The notes under the pieces are model-generated. The model searched no databases and was not told the DNA's origin. It saw only the letters and a program-made list of their open reading frames with translations. From Adiantum capillus-veneris (taxonomy: Eukaryota; Streptophyta; Polypodiopsida; Polypodiales; Pteridaceae), in the NCBI GenBank assembly GCA_014529385.2, contig CM043943.1:158490247-158554246 (forward strand): 64,000 nt of DNA, given 5' to 3'. Numbering within the stretch: position 1 is the stretch's first letter; each line of letters starts with the position of its first letter. A program made the translations under genes and the position numbers. This document shows positions 23,083 to 35,844 of this stretch, one piece after another.

Positions 23083-25266
23083 AGACGCATGAGCAATAGC
23101 ACGCTCGGGGGCTGGTGTTTTGGGAGCATATCCAGCATATGAACTCAATTGACACTATACTTATACAACGGTGTACTTTATGGATTTTGAACCCTCCGTT
23201 TTGAGCGGATCTAAGTGAATGTTTTTTTTTGTGGATGGCTTACCTAGCTACGCATTTATGCGCAATGTAGCACACCCTTTGGATGTTTTAATTAAGTCTA
23301 CGTAATGATCAGCCTTACGTTTCAATCTCATTGTCAATTTATCGGTTGTAGTGCTATTATTTTGTCAATTTATAATTGCTCATTATGGGTTGTGGTATGT
23401 GTTGGTACCATTCATGAATGTGGTTAAGTTGAATCAGCTGAAATGACCCGGCTTAGGTGTTGTGGTGAGATGTTATTGGTGGTTGTTAGTATTGCTAAGG
23501 TGTTTGGAGCATTCATATATTCTATTTTTATATCTCTTTAAGGGTGGTTGTTGGCTCGGATTGCGTTGTGGGTGTTGAGAAGCTCCATGAGTGGCGAGAG
23601 AGTGACATTGTCATATCCTTTATTGTAGTCCAAGTGGGGTGTTTGTTGAGTTTACACATATGGATTTCCTTTGCTTCAGATTTAGCAAGCAGGTTGAACA
23701 CATTTTAAGCTCGTCGTAGCTAAGTTTTGTGTGCATTTGTTGGAATCTCTTTCTTGTCAGAATGTCAACGATTGAAACTCTCCCTCTCTCTTTGTAATGT
23801 TTTGATAATCTGATTGCTCATAGAGAATAGCAACTCTTAACTTCCAAATTTATCTTTGGTAGATTTATGTATCCTCGGAAAAGCAAAGGTGCTTGTATTA
23901 AAAATGACAAACTGACAACCCTTTGTTGGCATACCATGTAGGCACATTGTGGTTGCAAACTTAAAGGATGATACATAGTATTTGTGTGCATTGGCAGAGT
24001 ATTTATTTTGTTCAATGGATTAAATTGTCACCTGACCAATCAAACAAATGCATGGCCAGATTATACATACGAATATTGATTATACATACGAATAGTGCAA
24101 CCAAGGAGTGAAGTTCGTCGCCAAGATGTTAGTGCTACAAGCCCATGATGCAGCACAAAGTTCATCTCGGCATTGGTGAGTGAAAAATGCATCATATAAA
24201 TGCAAAGGCATTATTCACTACATGGTTATGACACAAAGCCTAACAGAAAAACATCTCAAACCTTGCACCTTGAATGGTCAAAATACGGTGAAAGTATACG
24301 AAGGAGCCACTCTTTGCAAGGGTCTATGTTGCCCAACATAAGTCACTGCAGTAAGCTTTCACTTTCTCCAGCCTCTTAAGCATGAACCGGCTTCAAACAT
24401 GCCATAATGCTCACCAAATCTAGTGGGAAACCAGCCGCAATGCCCAAGAATGGTCAAACAAAACATCAGCCTTCCATCCCCAGTAACGTAAATAGTCGGT
24501 GACCGTAAATGTCTTGATCTCTGGTGCGGCACACACCTCATATATGGGCGGCAAAACAACTCACTCGCATGTATGGCAAGAATCCAAAAAACATCAAAAA
24601 ATCAAAAAGGAAATCAACCCTCTAACCCAGAAACTGTAAATTGTTGGATGCCATAAATGCCATTGATGCTTCGGATACCAAAAACTGTAAATACTCAGAT
24701 ACCAAAAACGCTAAATGTTTGCAAGTGAAATCAGCTGAGAAATCAGATCAGCCTCAATGCCATCCAATTAGGGCAGCCCTAGTGCTCAGAGATCGTACAC
24801 AATCGGATAAGAAAAATTGGCTGGCAAAACAAGACATACATTTAGCAACAACCCATCCATGACTCTCACAAAAGGTCAGTTTCAATGCCATCCACTTAGA
24901 GCAGTCGTAGTCCATAGAGATCGTACACAATTTACAGGAGAAATGCATCAAGTTGGTAGCTGAAATGAGCTCATGACTCACATTGGCAGAATAACTTTTC
25001 GAAACCCAGATGTAACGCTCACGCACGATCAAGCAAGATGCCATCCAAAAAGATCGGCCTAATAGCCTAAACAAGGTAAATAGTCATCAACCAAACATAT
25101 TGGAAGTCTGCAGATGGAATCAACTCACAGCTTGCTCCCAAAACAACCCACCCAATCAGTCCAAATATAGTTGCAAATGGGCTCACAAGTGCCTGCCGAA
25201 CGCTCACAAACTGGTAATCAAATCAGCCCAGCAGATTGCATAAGGGAGAAAAAAGCTACATGTCTC
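23083..25266. other. Space between the convergent MULE genes
   Basis: No gene recognised. A two-copy direct repeat (TCAATGCCATCCA ... AGAGATCGTACACAAT) lies at about 24752-24803 and 24872-24932. A short tandem CATACGAATA duplication sits at 24066-24092. Confidence 0.55.
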
Positions 25267-28200
25267 TCATGTAGAGAGAACCATTTGTTGTTGGGACGCA
25301 AGGACTGCCTCGAGTATTGACCCATCAAGCAAGCAGATTGTGAAGCTTCTCTCTTTTGTGGGAACCTCGCCAGCTTTGCAATAGACAATCATCCCTTTTT
25401 GGATGCTCTCACCAAAGAGGGTGACATGACGATTAAGCAAGCTCGACTCTGCTCCACCTGGGGCATGTTTGAGCAATAACGGAAGGAGGGCATGGCATGT
25501 ATGGCATGAAATGCTCTCCAATGGATCGAGCATGAGAGTTTTGCTGCAACAATGAGTACAATGTATTCGAGGCTTTCTTTGAAAGCGGACTCGACTCCGT
25601 CCACGCTGATGCTTGTGTCGCAAAACACCAGTAGTTAGACCTTTAGATGGTGGCAGGTCGGCCTCGAGAACCTGTTCCTTGCTAGCTCCACTTGCTTCTA
25701 CGGGCATCCCATGCCCGAGTAGAGTTAGAGTAACGTGAGCTTGGACTTGCTTGATCGAGCCCTTTGTTGGTAGCTCAATCTTCTTTGGGATGATCAAGGC
25801 GGCGAGACTATTTCATGAAAGATTTAGTTGCATTAGTATGGCTGGCTTCAAAGAGCTATCACATTGCACCAACTGCTCTTCTAGACTCTGCAACATGCTT
25901 CTCATGTCATAGATGCAGCTACCAATCTCATTGTCTATGTTGTTGACAACTGTCTCAGCTACATCGAAATTGTCATGCTCTAGTGCTATATTATCTTCCC
26001 CTGCTCCAACTATGGGTTGTAGGTCCACATGGCTCAAAGCTTGAACGCTATCTACGATGGGGAGAACTTCGTGAAGATGAGGAAAGTGCCTCTCAATTAT
26101 CATTCGAAGGCCATATAGATGCTTACATTCTGATCCCCAATCCGCACAATCGCAGTAGTTGGATTGCATGCTCACATGATACCAGTTTGAGGCCGAAGTA
26201 GTGCTAAGGACTTTTGAATCGCATGTGTCCTTCCTCTATCACTTCGAGGGTGCTTGGATCTGCTTCAAATCGTTTAAGAATCGATTCGCCTGCTGCTAGC
26301 TTGGCTGTATGCTGCTTGCTTGATCCAAAACGACTAAAACGCCCGGAATCAGCTGAACGGTTGTCAAATTGAAACAACATGAGCTCAACATTTGGCAACA
26401 GCAAAGGCATACTCTCAAGCGAAAGAGAACTGCTCTTACCAATCTCCTGCTTTTGCTTGAAGAATTCGAGAAGTGTTCCCCCAATATATGTCCCATGCAC
26501 TGAATCGCCCACCAATGCATTCAACAAGACCAACAGAGACATGTTTATCTGTGCATTTAGCAAGGTATACTTGACATATTGCCATAATCGCTCAACCAAG
26601 TTTGTAGTATCCACATTCCCATGCTGAAATAGACGACCGAATCTTGGCCAACGGCTTCGCCACATGCATGTGCTGCCACACCAGCTAGTGGATACATATC
26701 GTCGAATATTTTCATGTGCCTGATACACCTACAATAGCTCATCGCACCTTGCATCAAATATATCCTCACTTGTTGCATGCATCAAATTTGACATGCGATT
26801 GTACACATCATCGCGTTTGTCCTTAGGGACCTATGCAGAACAACGCCATGTGAGTATGACAGTCAATTTGTAGACATGAGCTGGCACAAAGAACACATCA
26901 AAGAAATGACCAACTACCTGGGGCAATAGGTTCTCAACCCATGCCTTCTTGACATGAAACCAGCATAGCAAAACTTTGCATGCGACTTGTTGCCGCCTTC
27001 CATCCTCGTCTTCTCTCCAGCAAAAATAATCTTGATCCACAACCTTGAGGATGGCCTCGAGCTCTTGCTGGCTCTTATCAATGACAATGGCTGCGGGTCG
27101 AACGTCACCTAACCTTGCAAAGATCATCTTGAACGTGAGCTCTAGGGCCACCTTTTCCTGGCTGGTACCCACATCATTGCTGCATAACATCAGCCATATC
27201 GGAATCCCTATGCCGTTTTGGTTTGGCAAGACTGCACCATAGAGCGGTAGACCATAAATGTTTGTCTTGAAAGTGCTATCCACGGCCCATGAGTTCCGAC
27301 GAGAGAAACGAAGAGCGACTTGTAGCATCCACTCGTCTTGAATGAGGAGGATGAATGGCCGCTTGTTCTCATCAGGGTTTTGGGGACTGTAAGGCTGCAC
27401 AAAGATTACCTGTCCATACGAGAAGTATACTTGAGGATGCATGCTCACCCATCCAGCTTAAGAAGTTGAGAATGTAGTATTACCTTCTTCAATTCTTGCA
27501 AACGTAGAGCCTCGGCAAGCATCGCACCCCATTCAGTACCTACAGAGCTACCTACAGTCAAAAAAAATGTTGGATCAAATGCTATCAAAACTCAGCAGAG
27601 AAAAGGCTTCTTAGAAATTCCAATGGCAAGCTAAGTACCACGAGTGCGCATTTGATGAAATAGCATTTGCACCTCTTTTGGTATCATAAAAAATCTGTAG
27701 ATTACATGATCCAGCTCAGATGCATTTGCCATGTGAAACCTTTCCTTGGAGATCGACATTTTGGCGACATGGCGGCACATCCCAACATCAAACAAATCAT
27801 CCATACAGCATGCAACTACAGTTGAATGCACCGGCAAGTGGTAAAGGTCAGCACGTGAGCCAGGTATGTGCCCGGTGTGATCGCCATGGATTGTGATAGT
27901 CACCCTATCACCATCATGACAGTGTTGAACCACCAGCCTAAATAGGCACCCACACCTCTTTGACTTTCGTTGTCGCCGCTTATCCGCACCTCTCCGATCT
28001 ATGCTTCCACCTCGATGGCAAATGTATTCTTGTAGCCACTTATATGCTCTATGCCTCTTTGAAGATCTGACTAGGACCAGCCGTGTGTGATGCTTTATCA
28101 TGATTCTTGTCAACTGTTGCTCGACTTGAGATGTTGTTGTCTCGATTGAAGAGGTTGGGCAATTTGCGGTTCTACTACTAATAGACATCGCAGCTACATC

Positions 28201-28833
28201 ACAATCAATAATCTTCTCTTTTAGTAAGCATCCACATGCAGTGATTGAGTCTTTTATGTAATCAAGAGGCAACCCATGTTGTCTCTTGTCTGTACACCAT
28301 TCCTTCTGGACGGCCTTGAGAGTGGCAGCCACTCCAAGATGATTGTCATGTGTCAAAGGGCAATGGGCTGCATGAACAATATGTGCCCAATCTTCCATAA
28401 AGGCAACCTTTAGGCCAGTAGATTTCAAGTGCAGGCAGCCTATTTCCAGCCCTATACCTGGACAAAGCATCAAGGAGTCTTTCATCCTATTCCACTTCTT
28501 TAAATCAAACAATCCCCGAACATCGATCGCTTGAAGCATTGCTAGTGACATGGTCTCTGTCCCTCCCAAATCTTTGGCCATTAAGGAGTATGTCATCTCG
28601 TCGAAGGAGAAAAATGTTTTTGATGTGTATGAAGACGGATCTAAGGCAACCCAAGAGCATTGCGAATGCCAACATGCGACTGAGCTGGGACTAGCTCCAT
28701 TGTTCTGTGGCCAGTAATCCATGCCATTATCCTCGTTGATTGGCCAGTCATCTGACGATTCTCCTTCAGTCGTTGTTTCACCATTGAAATATCCACTCAA
28801 TGGCCAGTCTTCGATTACATCGATGGGAGGCAT
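25267..28833 (-). pseudogene. mudrA-like: MULE transposase (MURA) with SWIM zinc finger, three disruptions
   Basis: Minus-strand gene starting at ATG 28833. Exon 1 runs to 27639 and is Cys/His-rich with a basic FAR1/WRKY-like DNA-binding region. A 68-base exon lies at 27551-27484. The core runs to 26918 (its first junction near 27470 is uncertain), then 26830 to 25267. The MULE catalytic domain shows WAVDSTFKTNIYGLPLYG, VIDKSQQE, CWFHVKKAW and NLVERLWQYVKY. The SWIM finger is YCDCADWGSECKHLYGL. The C-terminal end has a CxxC-type zinc ribbon. Disruptions are an in-frame TAG at 26731-26729 (CAG expected), a one-base frameshift in the A-run near 26212, and TGA at 25815-25813. It would cut and integrate at the TIRs. 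It is convergent with the Ulp1 gene. Confidence 0.88.
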
Positions 28834-28860
28834 CTAATACACAACATCTCTGTCTCTTTG

Positions 28861-28920
<60 letters not shown>

Positions 28921-29097
28921 CCTGGTTCAAATCCATGCTGCCTTTGAGCTTCCAGTCTTCATCTGATTGTTGTCTCAGATACCAGCCTCCCCTTCTCCTG
29001 CTCTCATCTCACCTCCGATTATCTCTGATTACCCTGCATTCCCGCGAGGGCAAATTTGAAAACGGGATGCCCACGTGAAAGTAATGCCATGTTGGCC
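28834..29097. other. Subterminal MULE sequence, promoter side of MURA
   Basis: Contains a (CT)n(AC)n microsatellite at 28859-28918. CTACCTGGTT next to it mirrors ACCAGGTATG next to the (TG)n at 18961, so weak inverted symmetry extends beyond the TIRs. Confidence 0.45.
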
Positions 29098-29331
29098 CAC
29101 CATTTGCCACCTGGGACTCCACCTCAGCCCATTCGCTCCACGTTTCCTGTCCACGTCACCCTCCCGTCCGAGTTTACCTCCCGGTGCCCCCGTTTACCAA
29201 AACCCGTCCAAGTTTACTTTTTTTTGCCACGTGTAGCGCCCCGATGCCATCAATCACCGCGCCCCACTTCCGCGCCCTTGATCCCACCGCCTGAGCTTCC
29301 TTAAAGCTCCCGTGCCCCTTAGTGCTGAGGA
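29098..29331 (-). repeat. MULE right terminal inverted repeat
   Basis: Inverted copy of 18450-18683, followed by the second TGGACATG at 29332-29339. Confidence 0.95.
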
Positions 29332-29532
29332 TGGACATGGGTCTGTCTAATCTCTCATCTCCGTGCAAAGCTTTCCCTTTTCGTTTGTTGCCCCATGGGT
29401 ATCTCCTAGGATTCGCTTCAAAAATAACATTTCCAATATATGTACTACATACCCTTGGACACCTACTTGTTTGTTATTAAATGCTACATCTTGAGGTTTA
29501 AAAAATCAAGACCTTCTGCACTTATTTTTTGA

Positions 29533-29587
<55 letters not shown>

Positions 29588-32500
29588 AACATCACATTCA
29601 CACGTACACACTTTTAGAAATATACTACTCATTATTCAAAAAACATCACTTTTCTTATGTGATCCATTTTTAAGATTCTTAAGGGCAGTATAAGCGTTAA
29701 AATGCAAGAGCCTGCTCACGGCCCGATGAGCAGGGGAGGGAGCTCACTCTGCTAGGGTTTGCTATGGCGGCTCAGGCGCTCTCACGCGGAGTTGAGGAGC
29801 TCCTTTGGCGGTCGTCGAAGAATGGAGCAGCGAATCTACATGCTGCACGGGAGGGACTGGATTTGTGGCACTTTGCCGATGGGCAGGGGGGTCGCTCGGT
29901 TGTCCTTATCTCCTGGTTCGGCTCAACTCTCCTCTCAAGGTGGTCATATTTTTGCACAAGGGATCTGGACGGCGATCCTTCTCCGGCTTGGAGAGAAGCA
30001 GCTCGTCCGTGAGGTGTTGTGTGGTGGGGCATCACTTGCCCAGGTGCGTGGGTTTGGGATCTGGTCGGCGGTGTTCGCTCGGAGGGTGTTCCTGGTTCGG
30101 ACTGTGTGTGTTTAAGCTGGAATGAGTTGACTCATTCGGTATGGTCTATGTGGCATTATGTTGGTACTTGGGTGTTGGTGGTTCTCCTCAACCCAACCAC
30201 CCTTGGTTCGTGGTTCGTGGTTCGTGAGCTTCGTGGTGTTTGGGTGACTCCTACGAGTCTGAGGTTTTCTTCTCCCGATCTAGTTCGTCTGGCATGGTTG
30301 TTTTTGGTGGCAGCAGACCATCTATAGTGGCACCTTGGAGGACTTTGTGGGTGATGGGGACTATGGGCCCCGCCCCTTTCATATTCGGCTCTATGGCATG
30401 CTCCTGTCCAGGGTGGCTCCCTAATCAGCCGATGTATGGTCTTTTCTTGAGGGTGGATCCCTGTCCAGCCGGTGTTCGATCTTTGATGATGCTTAGCTTT
30501 AATGTTCCGGTTGGGGTGGCTCCCCTGTTAACCGGAAAAAAAAATTAGCAGTGATTGTGGTACTGGCCATAGCTCGGTTGAGCGTGGTCTTTGATGTAGT
30601 TTTTTTGGTGATGTTAATTCACTGCAGTCACATTTTGTGAGTTTTGTTAAAAAAAAAAGATTTTTATGGGCAGGGGTGGCCCTAGCTCGCTCGCTCAACT
30701 CAGCTTGCGACATGCTTGGAGTAGGAGGTTCACAGGGACCACCGACAACAAGGGGTTGGAGCGTGCTGCCTCCTGGTCTTGAAGCAGAGTGGAGATGGCA
30801 TTGTTGGAGGGGAGGGCGATCGCTCCGAAGGGGGGCACCTGAGCTGCCACCCTTCTTTTTTGCAAGTGGCATCCCTCCTACCTCCCCCTTGGAAGGAAAT
30901 GATGGCCAATTCTCTTTGCACCAACAGGCATCCCCCCCCCCCCAACCTTTCGCTTAGTACATTAAGCATTGGCAGTAAAATGCAATGCAACATGAGAAGC
31001 TACAGGAAGCGTGTACACACACACAGAGCATACGCATTACCAAAAAGCTCAGAGCCCACAGAGAGCAACCAAAAGAAAAGATTCACATGGGTTGTCTAAG
31101 AGGATGAAAGAGAATACAAAATACAATGCAAAATGAAGAATTATGAAATTGAATTTAACAAAGCAATGGCCTTTGGTACGCGAAAAATGATAAATCATAT
31201 GCAAAGACCTGGGATACCTAGATAGGTTCAACACCAAAATGATTGCATTCTTCTTGATGGAATAGGTTTTATCTGTATTAAATATACGAAAAATGCGTAA
31301 TAATTTTGTTTTTGAAACCAAGAAATTGAAGATATATATAGAGAAAGAGGAGATTTTGCTCAATACGTGGTTCCAAGAAAGACCACTCACAAATTTTGGC
31401 TCAATATGTGGGTCTAAATAGTGGTCAATCACAACCTTCCAACTCAAATGTTGGCAATCAAAGCAAGCTCCAAAATTCACTTGATGACCCTCCACATGTC
31501 ACTCAAATGTTGGACTCTCATACTATACATTAAAAGCTTCATACTCTATTAATTTCTCTTAAAAGTCCAATGATAAGGCTCCTCTTTGACAAGCCAAAAG
31601 CTTATGAGTGCGTTGCTTATAAGGTACTTTAGACACTAAGGATACGTTGTTTATGTTATTTTTCTTAATATCTTAAAGTTGAAGAAATTGTGGCATTTAT
31701 GTGGTTGATTGTCCACATATCAGGATCCTAAGGATAGAAGTAAGAGCGTGGCGACTTGATTGCTCTTGGAGATCATGGTACAACTTCATTTGGGCAAAGA
31801 GGGAACCTCTTTCTAGATGGGGTGGCAGCAAGTAAAGACAAGCCCGGTGTCGTGTCGCTTCATTTCCACAATGGGAAATGGGCCAAAAGAAGCAGATCAA
31901 GGCTATTTTCAAAGGTATGAGTGCAGCTAAAGTTGAGCTCGGTATTGCCTTGGTCGGTATGTGGGCCAAGTATATAGAATGGCACTGCTTTAGTCTATAA
32001 CTATGCTAAGTACGAGATACTTTAAAAGCACATGCAATTCCTGAAGGGCATCCCATTTGGAATGGCATCACTTGGAATGCATTGATTGAGGCTATGACCG
32101 ATATAGTTGTGGTAGGAAAGCTTCATACCGTTTTAATTGGATCCAAAGGAAAGGAATTTCTCCAAATGCTTTCATTGATACCTGCACCTTGAAAAATTGA
32201 AGCTTTATGTGGAACATTAATATGGTTGAGAAAATTCACAATAAGATTGTTGAGCTACTCCACAAGAAAGATGTTGATGATGATAATAATAATGATGATC
32301 ATGGTCAAGGAGGAGAAACTACAACCAATAGTGTTGATACAACTTTAGATCAACATGGTGAGTAGCAGAGAAAGCTTTGAACAATCAAACAAAATACCAA
32401 GACCAAAATAGAATGATAAACCAAATCAATAGCATGATCAGCAACTCAATACTTTGAATGCATTTTTGAAAGTGGAAAAGGGTAAACCTATTGCTATTCA

Positions 32501-32819
32501 GAATGATAAAGGATTAGAAACCACTCGAGTTCAGTTCTTTCATATCAATTCTTAAGTTTGAATGGTCAGTTGAGGAAGGAGAAATCAAGGAGAACTAGTG
32601 TTAGAGCTAGGCTTATCAAAACGACAATGAGGCCTACATTGATCTAGAGAGGTTAGAGATGTTAAATGTGGGAGCCAAAAGAATGATGGCACCTTGGAAG
32701 GTTCATAAGTTACATGATCATCAAGGATCCTCATCCCAATGTCATATAGGTTTTGAGGATACTACCCACATGTTTGTTGCCCAAGGTAGATGTGGATGTC
32801 CATCCACAAGTTAGGAAAT
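29332..32819. other. No gene recognised; possible retroelement debris
   Basis: Includes a (CT)n(AC)n run at 29531-29583. A GC-richer stretch at 29700-30650 ends in two A-runs (30535 and 30648) and repeats CTGTCCAGGGTGGCTCCCT-like phrases, which could be the 3' end of a non-LTR element, but no reverse transcriptase is visible. An AT-rich stretch with a GAT/AAT repeat (32271-32303) precedes the copia LTR. ORFs here are short and without family motifs. Confidence 0.4.
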
Positions 32820-33047
32820 TGTTACCATATACATGTGGTAGTGATGTGTGTGAATACAATTAGGACTGCTGGGGCATTTTTTCCCTCACTAGGAGGTTTT
32901 TTCCCCGTGCATTGTTTATACGCCCATCATTTAGGTCTATCTTATATTTTCCATTGCACACTAACTTATACACTCTTTGTTATGTGCCTTGAGCTTCCTT
33001 CGTCTTCTCCAAGTTGTGTGTGTTTTCCTGCAACCCTAATTCCAACA
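32820..33047 (+). repeat. Copia LTR (second copy of the family)
   Basis: Starts TGTTACCATATACATG, ends CCAACA, 228 bases. It is followed by a decayed primer-binding site (TTGGTGTTAGAG) and a leader to the gag ATG at 33410. Related to 12210-12447 and 45601-45829. Confidence 0.8.
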
Positions 33048-33409
33048 ATTGGTGTTAGAGTAGGTTGTGTCCTCCCAAGCTTAATCGCCAAAAGCTCTAG
33101 CACATGCCAGCTCACTTTCTCCAATTTCTGTGAGCTTTGGAGAGCGTCAGCGGGTCGACAAATACTTTGGGTAAGTTCATAGATCTTGGTCTGCTCAGAT
33201 TTTTTATTTAGGCTCATTTCAGCATCCATTTCCACTACAGGTAGTGCTGCGTAGGCAATTTTGTCATTTTGTGTAGAATTTCTATCAGTGCCATTTTCTG
33301 CATAATATGTCCCTTACAGTCTTCTACGGTTTGTGCTATATAGCATGTGTTGTTCCCACTTCGCTTCTCCTCTTTTCGAGCAGTTTTCACATTAGGTGCA
33401 ACATTTGCC

Positions 33410-34028
33410 ATGGTTGACAACAACACAGATGTGTTCAAGATGTTTATTGTTGAGGATAGATTGGATGGAAACAATTACTCTATGTGGGCTTATATGATGC
33501 AACATGTCCTTGTGTCAAAGGGCATTTGGAATATTGTGTAGGACATTGATGTACATCCTGGTTCTGAGGACGTAGGTGATGTTGAGGATGTTGCAGGTTT
33601 TGGTGGAAGGATTGTTGCTTCCAGAGCTTATTTTCTTACGGCTGAGCAAGCTCGTTGTGATGTAGAAGATGCGCATGCTCATGCTTTGATTGTGTTTTCT
33701 GTGAAGCGCACTATTACTCCTCATATTCGTTCAGCAAAATCTGCTAAAAAAAGGCTTGGGATATTCTAGTTGGTTTTTATGCAAGTCGCAACAATGAGGC
33801 TAAAATTGCATTGTCGCGTAAAGAGCTAGAGTCGAAGATTATGCATGAGGAAGATGAGATGGACACTTTCCTTGCTGGTTTCAAGGATATCAATGAGAAA
33901 CTTATTTTTGCAGACTCCATATAAAGCATGGCATGATAGAAAGCCTTCTATTGAGCACATGTGTGTTTTTGGCTATTTGGCATATGGTTTGGTGCCACAA
34001 ACGTAGCGCACAAAATTGGATGATAAGC
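33410..34028 (+). pseudogene. Copia gag fused to an integrase fragment by internal deletion
   Basis: ATG at 33410 opens 43 codons of Gag (MVDNNTDVFKM; YMMQHVLVSKGIW) and stops at TAG 33539-33541. Homology continues in frame (FLTAEQARCDVEDAHAHAL; LSRKELESKIMHEEDEM) to about 33915. The sequence then jumps to TPYKAWHDRKPSIEHMCVFG and RTKLDDK, which in copia lies at the C-terminal end of integrase, so most of pol is deleted. The end is cut by the 8.5-kb TIR element. The position of the stop is the same as in the copy at 2937. Confidence 0.8.
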
Positions 34029-34032
34029 ATTA

Positions 34033-34059
34033 GGGGAATTTTGAGGTCATTTTTGTGCC
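34033..34059 (+). repeat. Left TIR of the 8.5-kb element
   Basis: 27 bases, one mismatch to the reverse complement of 42528-42554. ATTA precedes it. It directly abuts copia integrase sequence. Confidence 0.85.
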
Positions 34060-34414
34060 TTTTAGCGTGTAGAGAGAGAGTGGTCTCAACCAATGGTTGA
34101 AGAGCTTCCGTTACGGAACCTCTATTTTTGAAAACTCACAAAAAAAGCAAATATTCTATCTTTACCGCAACTTTGAGCTGGTAAATAGCAATGTAAACAA
34201 GTAAAAGTGCAAAGGCATTCAATAGCTGTAGCTTTTAGAAAGACGTACTTCTCATATTATATTGTTTTCATTTTGCACGTCGTCATCATAAAACAACGTT
34301 TGGATTCTATCTCATGATCTTTTCCAGATTTGAACCGTTTTTTGCACATTCTATCTCATGACCGTTCCAGATTTGAACTCAAGCTAAACTTCTCTGCTCA
34401 TTTCTTTTTTCACC

Positions 34415-35737
34415 ATGGAATCTTCATCACGATCAAAACGACCAAGAACTTCCATTGAAGCCATTGTCACTTACAACACGACTGATCAAAAATGGAGAAT
34501 GGATTCCAATAACTATACACAAAGGAACGTGGATACTGATGCAACAGAACAAGAGAATAAAGTCTTCCACCAAAAACTCTTTCTTGGCGGGATGGAAGGG
34601 CATTGTTAAAGATTTCAGCTTTGGCGACAACAAAAAATCAATCAAAGAGGTGCTGGTGCAGCATGTGTACATGCATAAAGATCTGCATATTGACTCAGAG
34701 AGTTCTGCTTTGCCATTACATAGACCAAACTGTAAGTCTCTTAAATTAAATTCTTATTTGTAATGCATGTTGTATAAGGTTATTTGTTGTATAAGGTTAT
34801 TTGTTGTACAAATTTGTATCCTTCAAACATTATGGAATGGCAGCCAGTAGAAAGTGTTATAAATATTCTGGATGTGTGTCATGGATCAATTGGTGAAGAA
34901 ATATACAAGGGAAGGACTAAGGGTTCATTGGCAGAGAATGGAATATTCTTCTTTGACCATTATTATGTTCCACCTAGAAGGACTGGAGAACTTGGAGCCA
35001 CAACTAAGCTAGACTTGCCTGATTTCAAAAGTGGAGAATGGTCACTCCCTAGCTCAAATACAAGTGAGGGCTACAGGTGCAAACTGTTTTGTGAGATTCA
35101 AAAGTGTTTGAAAGCAAACATAGCAAGCAAACAGAGTAGAATTTCTATATTCATGCCCATTACAGTTTTTGTAGACTTCTTCTCTAATGCTGAAGTCAGA
35201 AAATCTAGAACAATGTTTTCAGTGAAGACTTTAGACTCAGCAAATGTACTTGAATTTGTGGATGAGGGTTGGAACACCAAAACAGTGAATGGAATCACTT
35301 GTAATGTGCAAGCTGGCTCAATTGCTTGCAAATACATGATAGGGACACAAAACTTCATTATGTCATTTTATTACAGAAGATGGCACTATGTTGGTGGTCA
35401 GCTAACTCCACTTGATCAAGACATGGAGGACTTCATTGACAGCCCAATAGAAGACATTGATATATGGGTAAACAATGAGCATCTGTCAATTGTAAAGATA
35501 AGAGGCATGTGTAGCTTACATCAATTGAGATTGGACCTGCAAAATGATGAAATTGAACTGCCCACAACATTCTGCTTTCAAATAAATGGTGGAAAGGTAA
35601 CTGTTATCCCTAAAAGTCTCTTGTTCTCTTATTGGTTCTTTATTTAACTTGGGCTGTTTTTGTAGGTATCAAAAAGGAATGAAAAGAGGCTACAATGCAA
35701 GGACATCTTGGATGGCATTGTACATTTGGTGCCTTGA
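34415..35737 (+). CDS. Gene 1 of the 8.5-kb element, unknown protein with possible beta-grasp-like end
   Basis: The first part starts at ATG 34415 (MESSSRSKRPRTSIEAIV). Around 34600 the plausible frame switches to the one that reads GWKGIVKDFSFGDNKKS, so there is a one-base shift or an unseen splice. An intron probably starts at GTAAGT near 34732; its acceptor could not be fixed. The main exon runs from about 34830 to 35596, an intron follows (35597-35665, GT...AG), and the last exon ends at TGA 35735-35737. The product is soluble, with no membrane or signal segment. The C-terminal part (SLHQLRLDLQND, then FCFQINGGKVSKRNEKRL) resembles small ubiquitin-like or DIX/PB1-type folds in pattern only. 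Function unknown. It converges on gene 2. Confidence 0.6.
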
Positions 35738-35754
35738 ACATCCTTTAAGGCAAT

Positions 35755-35844
35755 TTTGTAACACATGACCTGCAAGGATCTTATTTTGTATCACATGACC
35801 TGCAAGGATCTTGTTTTGTATCACATGACCTGCAAGGATCTTAT
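35755..35844 (+). repeat. Three-copy 30-base tandem repeat after gene 1
   Basis: Exact or near-exact units containing CACATGACCTGCAAGGATCT with period 30. Followed by a GATC-rich hairpin-like stretch (AAAGATCT ... AGGATCTTT). It could serve as 3' UTR or terminator of gene 1. Confidence 0.8.

Larger units (their letters stand above)
18450..29331. mobile_element. Mutator-like element (MULE) with Ulp1 and MURA genes
   Basis: 10.9-kb element bounded by 234-bp TIRs that differ at about seven positions (97% identical) and by an 8-bp target duplication. Inside are an eight-exon Ulp1-type protease gene on the plus strand and a MULE transposase gene on the minus strand, transcribed towards each other. 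MULEs carrying Ulp1-like genes (KAONASHI-type) are known in plants. The near-identical TIRs say the insertion is fairly recent, but both genes carry premature stops, so this copy is probably non-autonomous now. Confidence 0.93.

Noticed and set aside
29764-30327. ORF starting MAAQALSRGVEELL after a TAGGGTTT-like leader
   Set aside because: Stops after 82 codons, several overlapping frames are equally open because the stretch is GC-richer, and no domain is recognisable.
31049-31495. 148-residue minus-strand ORF
   Set aside because: AT-rich, low-complexity hydrophobic sequence with no motif or neighbour supporting a gene.
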